The notes under the pieces: generated by a model | Seen by the model: the letters and a program-made list of their open reading frames with translations, nothing else | What the model was told of the DNA's origin: nothing | The model's database searches: none | Made by a program: the position numbers and the translations under genes | From: Tunturiibacter empetritectus | Lineage (GTDB): Bacteria > Acidobacteriota > Terriglobia > Terriglobales > Acidobacteriaceae | Direction: 5' to 3' | NCBI RefSeq assembly: GCF_013410875.1 | Contig: NZ_JACCCU010000001.1 | Location: 744,001-808,000 of the forward strand | Length of the DNA stretch: 64,000 nt | Shown here: piece after piece, positions 62,097-64,000 of the stretch | How the letters are laid out: every line of letters begins with the position of its first letter | How positions within the stretch are numbered: position 1 is the first letter of the stretch

Positions 62097-63716
62097 ATGC
62101 CAGCGACCCACAACCCAGAGAACAAAATCGATAGCCACGCGACCTCCTCCCCCGCGAATGCCCCGGCCGCGCACCCCCCCGCGAGCGAGACCGACGTCTA
62201 CGCCATCCACGGCGCCGATCCCGAGGTCCTCGCCTACGCCATGGCCAAGTACTCCCGCTCCGCCCTCACCATGAAGGAGTCCCTCGCCGAGATCAGCTCC
62301 CAGCGCGCCGAGCAGTTCCTCAATACCTTCTACTTCGCCTACGGCCATCGTTCCATCGCCGACCTCGCCCACATCCCCTTCGCCATCGAGCGTCTCTCTC
62401 TGCTCGCTGCGATCGAACTCGTAGACGAGACACGCTGGGACGGCCAGGAGCGCTCCACCCGCTACCAGAACTTCCGCCTCTCCGGCTGGTTCACTCCTGC
62501 CCTCGGCGACGAAACCTCAACCTTCACCGCCGCCGTCGAGCGCCTCTTCACCACCTACGACAAGGTCAGCGCCGGCATGCTCACCACGCTCAAGGCCGCC
62601 ATCCCGCAGCCTGAATCGATGAAGCCCGACGCCTATGAGCGTACCCTCAAGGCCCGCGCCTTTGACGTCGCCCGCTATTTCCTCCCCCTTGCGACCAACA
62701 CCTCGCTCGGCCAGATCGTCAACGCCCGCACCCTCGAAACTCAGGTCTCCCGCCTGCTCACCAGCGACTTCGCCGAGATCCGCCAGCTAGGCGAAAAGCT
62801 TCGCACCGCAGCCTCCGAGCCCGCATGGAACGTCCAGCATGCTGCCGGCGAGGTCCTCTGCGAAGAGATCGCCTCCCTTGACGCTGACTGCGGCGAGCGC
62901 GCCCACGAAGCTTTCCTGCGCCCCGTCAAAGCTGCGCCCACGCTGGTCAAATACGCCACCCCCAACGACTACCAGCGCGAGACCCGCAGCGAACTCGCCC
63001 ACGCCGCGAAGCTCCTCATGGGCAGCCAGCCCATCGCTTCCGCGCCTGTCGTCGATCTACTCGACGGCGACGAGCCCCTTGAAGTCGAACTCGCCACTTC
63101 GCTCCTCTACCCGCACAGCCACTACCCCTACCGCCAGCTCCGTAATCAGGTCGCCGCCCTCAGCGCTAACCAGCGCGGCGAGATCATTTCCCTTGGCGCC
63201 AAACACCGCGGCCGCCACGACGAACTCCTTCGCAGCTTCTCCTCCGGACACAGCCTCCGCTTCGACATCCTCATGGACATCGGCGGCTTCCGCGACATGC
63301 ATCGCCATCGCCGCTGCGTCCAGCTCCTGCAGCCCTACACCGACCTCCACGGCTACGACGAGCCCATCTGCCCCGGCCAGCCCACTCTCGCCGAAGCCGG
63401 CCTCGAAACCCTTTACAGCGAGACCCTCGCCGCCACCTACGCGACCTACCGCAGCCTGCGCGACAGCAGCGTCCCCGAGGCCGCGCAATCCGCCCAGTAC
63501 ATACTCCCGCTGGCCACCCGCTGCCGCTCGCTCTTCAAGATGGACTTCGCCGAGGCCCTCTACATCTCCGAACTCCGCAGCGGCATCGCCGGCCACTTCA
63601 GCTATCGCCGCGTCGCCTGGGAGATGTACAAAGCGGTCGCCAAAAAGCACCCTTCGCTGGCCCAGTACTTCCGCATCGAAGACGTCAACGAGCCCGTGGA
63701 TCTGTTGCGGCGATAA
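62097..63716 (+). CDS. Tandem ThyX-like flavin-dependent thymidylate synthase homologue
   Basis: 539 residues made of two ThyX-like halves. The first (about 35-265) has SALTMKESLAEI, GHRSIADLAHIPFAIERLSLLAAIELVDETRW and QERSTRYQNF. The second (about 285-535) has MGSQPI, HSHYPYRQLRNQVAALSANQRGEI, RDMHRHRRCVQLLQPYTDLHGYD and a closing FRIEDVNEP. Single-domain ThyX has RHRxxSxNExSxRY. Each half keeps only part of that signature (ERSTRY in the first, MHRHRR in the second). It may make dTMP, or may be a paralogue; whether thyA or a canonical thyX exists elsewhere is unknown. The first 33 residues are Ala/Pro-rich. Confidence 0.85.
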   Translation: MPATHNPENKIDSHATSSPANAPAAHPPASETDVYAIHGADPEVLAYAMAKYSRSALTMKESLAEISSQRAEQFLNTFYFAYGHRSIADLAHIPFAIERLSLLAAIELVDETRWDGQERSTRYQNFRLSGWFTPALGDETSTFTAAVERLFTTYDKVSAGMLTTLKAAIPQPESMKPDAYERTLKARAFDVARYFLPLATNTSLGQIVNARTLETQVSRLLTSDFAEIRQLGEKLRTAASEPAWNVQHAAGEVLCEEIASLDADCGERAHEAFLRPVKAAPTLVKYATPNDYQRETRSELAHAAKLLMGSQPIASAPVVDLLDGDEPLEVELATSLLYPHSHYPYRQLRNQVAALSANQRGEIISLGAKHRGRHDELLRSFSSGHSLRFDILMDIGGFRDMHRHRRCVQLLQPYTDLHGYDEPICPGQPTLAEAGLETLYSETLAATYATYRSLRDSSVPEAAQSAQYILPLATRCRSLFKMDFAEALYISELRSGIAGHFSYRRVAWEMYKAVAKKHPSLAQYFRIEDVNEPVDLLRR

Positions 63717-63735
63717 GACTACCTCGCGGCCTGAG

Positions 63736-64000
63736 CTAGTTGCTGCCCGACGGGGAAATAGCGATGTCCCGGTAGTAGGTCGGCTTCCACCGCAGCAAGT
63801 TCGCGGTCGACTTGCACGGCGTCATCCACGCAAACGCCGTCAGGTACAAGCGGTTCTTCGACCGCGCGCGAATCTTCGGCATAAGGTAGCGGTCGATCGC
63901 ATCCTCGCCGACATTCCAGCCGAAGCCGTACACCGGAGTGATCACGAAGTCCTGAAATCCAGTCTCGTTGGTCGTGCGCCCCAGATGCGCGACATAATAC
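63736..64000 (-). CDS. C-terminal part of an unidentified protein, cut by the window edge
   Basis: The minus-strand frame ends at 63736 and is open to 64000, giving at least 88 residues (reading ...GRTTNETGFQDFVITP, VGEDAIDRYLMPKIRARSKNR, LYLTAFAWMTPCKSTANLLRW). The start lies beyond the window. Its sense is convergent with the ThyX-like gene. No family is recognised; mixed hydrophobic strands suggest a globular, possibly exported protein. Confidence 0.65.
   Translation of the reverse strand, partial: YYVAHLGRTTNETGFQDFVITPVYGFGWNVGEDAIDRYLMPKIRARSKNRLYLTAFAWMTPCKSTANLLRWKPTYYRDIAISPSGSN

Overview
The window looks like a piece of an Acidobacteriota chromosome, most likely Acidobacteriaceae (Granulicella, Edaphobacter or Terriglobus type). 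This rests on gene content and order, not on a marker RNA gene, because none is present. The clues are an mreC-mreD-mrdA-rodA-rng block, an RNase E/G with a huge internal disordered insertion, a tandem ThyX-like protein of 539 residues, an M13 peptidase, many secreted enzymes, an NtrY/NtrX pair, and GC-rich codon use. No tRNA, rRNA, CRISPR array or intact insertion sequence was seen.

Positions 1-6.5 kb form an accessory island. Two translationally coupled tyrosine recombinases (probably the end of a three-recombinase RIT-type element) are followed by a decayed AAA ATPase fragment between 11-bp direct repeats. Next come a lower-GC gene that fuses an HNH nuclease to an ABC/SMC-like ATPase (a Septu-like defence candidate) and a separate tyrosine integrase.

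Positions 6.5-29 kb are mostly core genome: a MATE and an EamA transporter meeting tail to tail inside a hairpin, the M13 peptidase, rpsT, a coupled phoH-GH16-ybeY-corC operon, mreB, ald, ntrY-ntrX, era, a CE1-type esterase and a cytochrome P460. Positions 29-39 kb hold the rod-shape operon and the giant RNase E/G, whose long leader is rich in hairpins. Positions 39-49 kb carry an outer-membrane protein, a processive GT2 glycosyltransferase, an MqnC-like protein without its iron-sulfur motif, VKOR, YccA, a hibernation-factor-like protein with a histone-H1-like tail, and a small ribbon-helix-helix-like/START/nucleotidyltransferase cluster. Positions 49-64 kb carry a lone DNA methyltransferase, a PP2C phosphatase, fatty-acyl enzymes (Hbd, MaoC, FabG), an MBL hydrolase, a rhomboid protease, a GAF protein, an XRE regulator, a methyltransferase/acetyltransferase pair, a DUF2071 protein and the ThyX-like protein. 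A partial gene runs off the right edge.

The most unusual non-coding content is a pair of multi-hairpin intergenic elements (17961-18180 and 53888-54071). They share perfect 17-20 bp terminal inverted repeats and a conserved set of internal stems, and they look like a dispersed structured element or RNA. A second, GTGGTG-rich repeat family occurs at 17831-17949 and 43302-43419.
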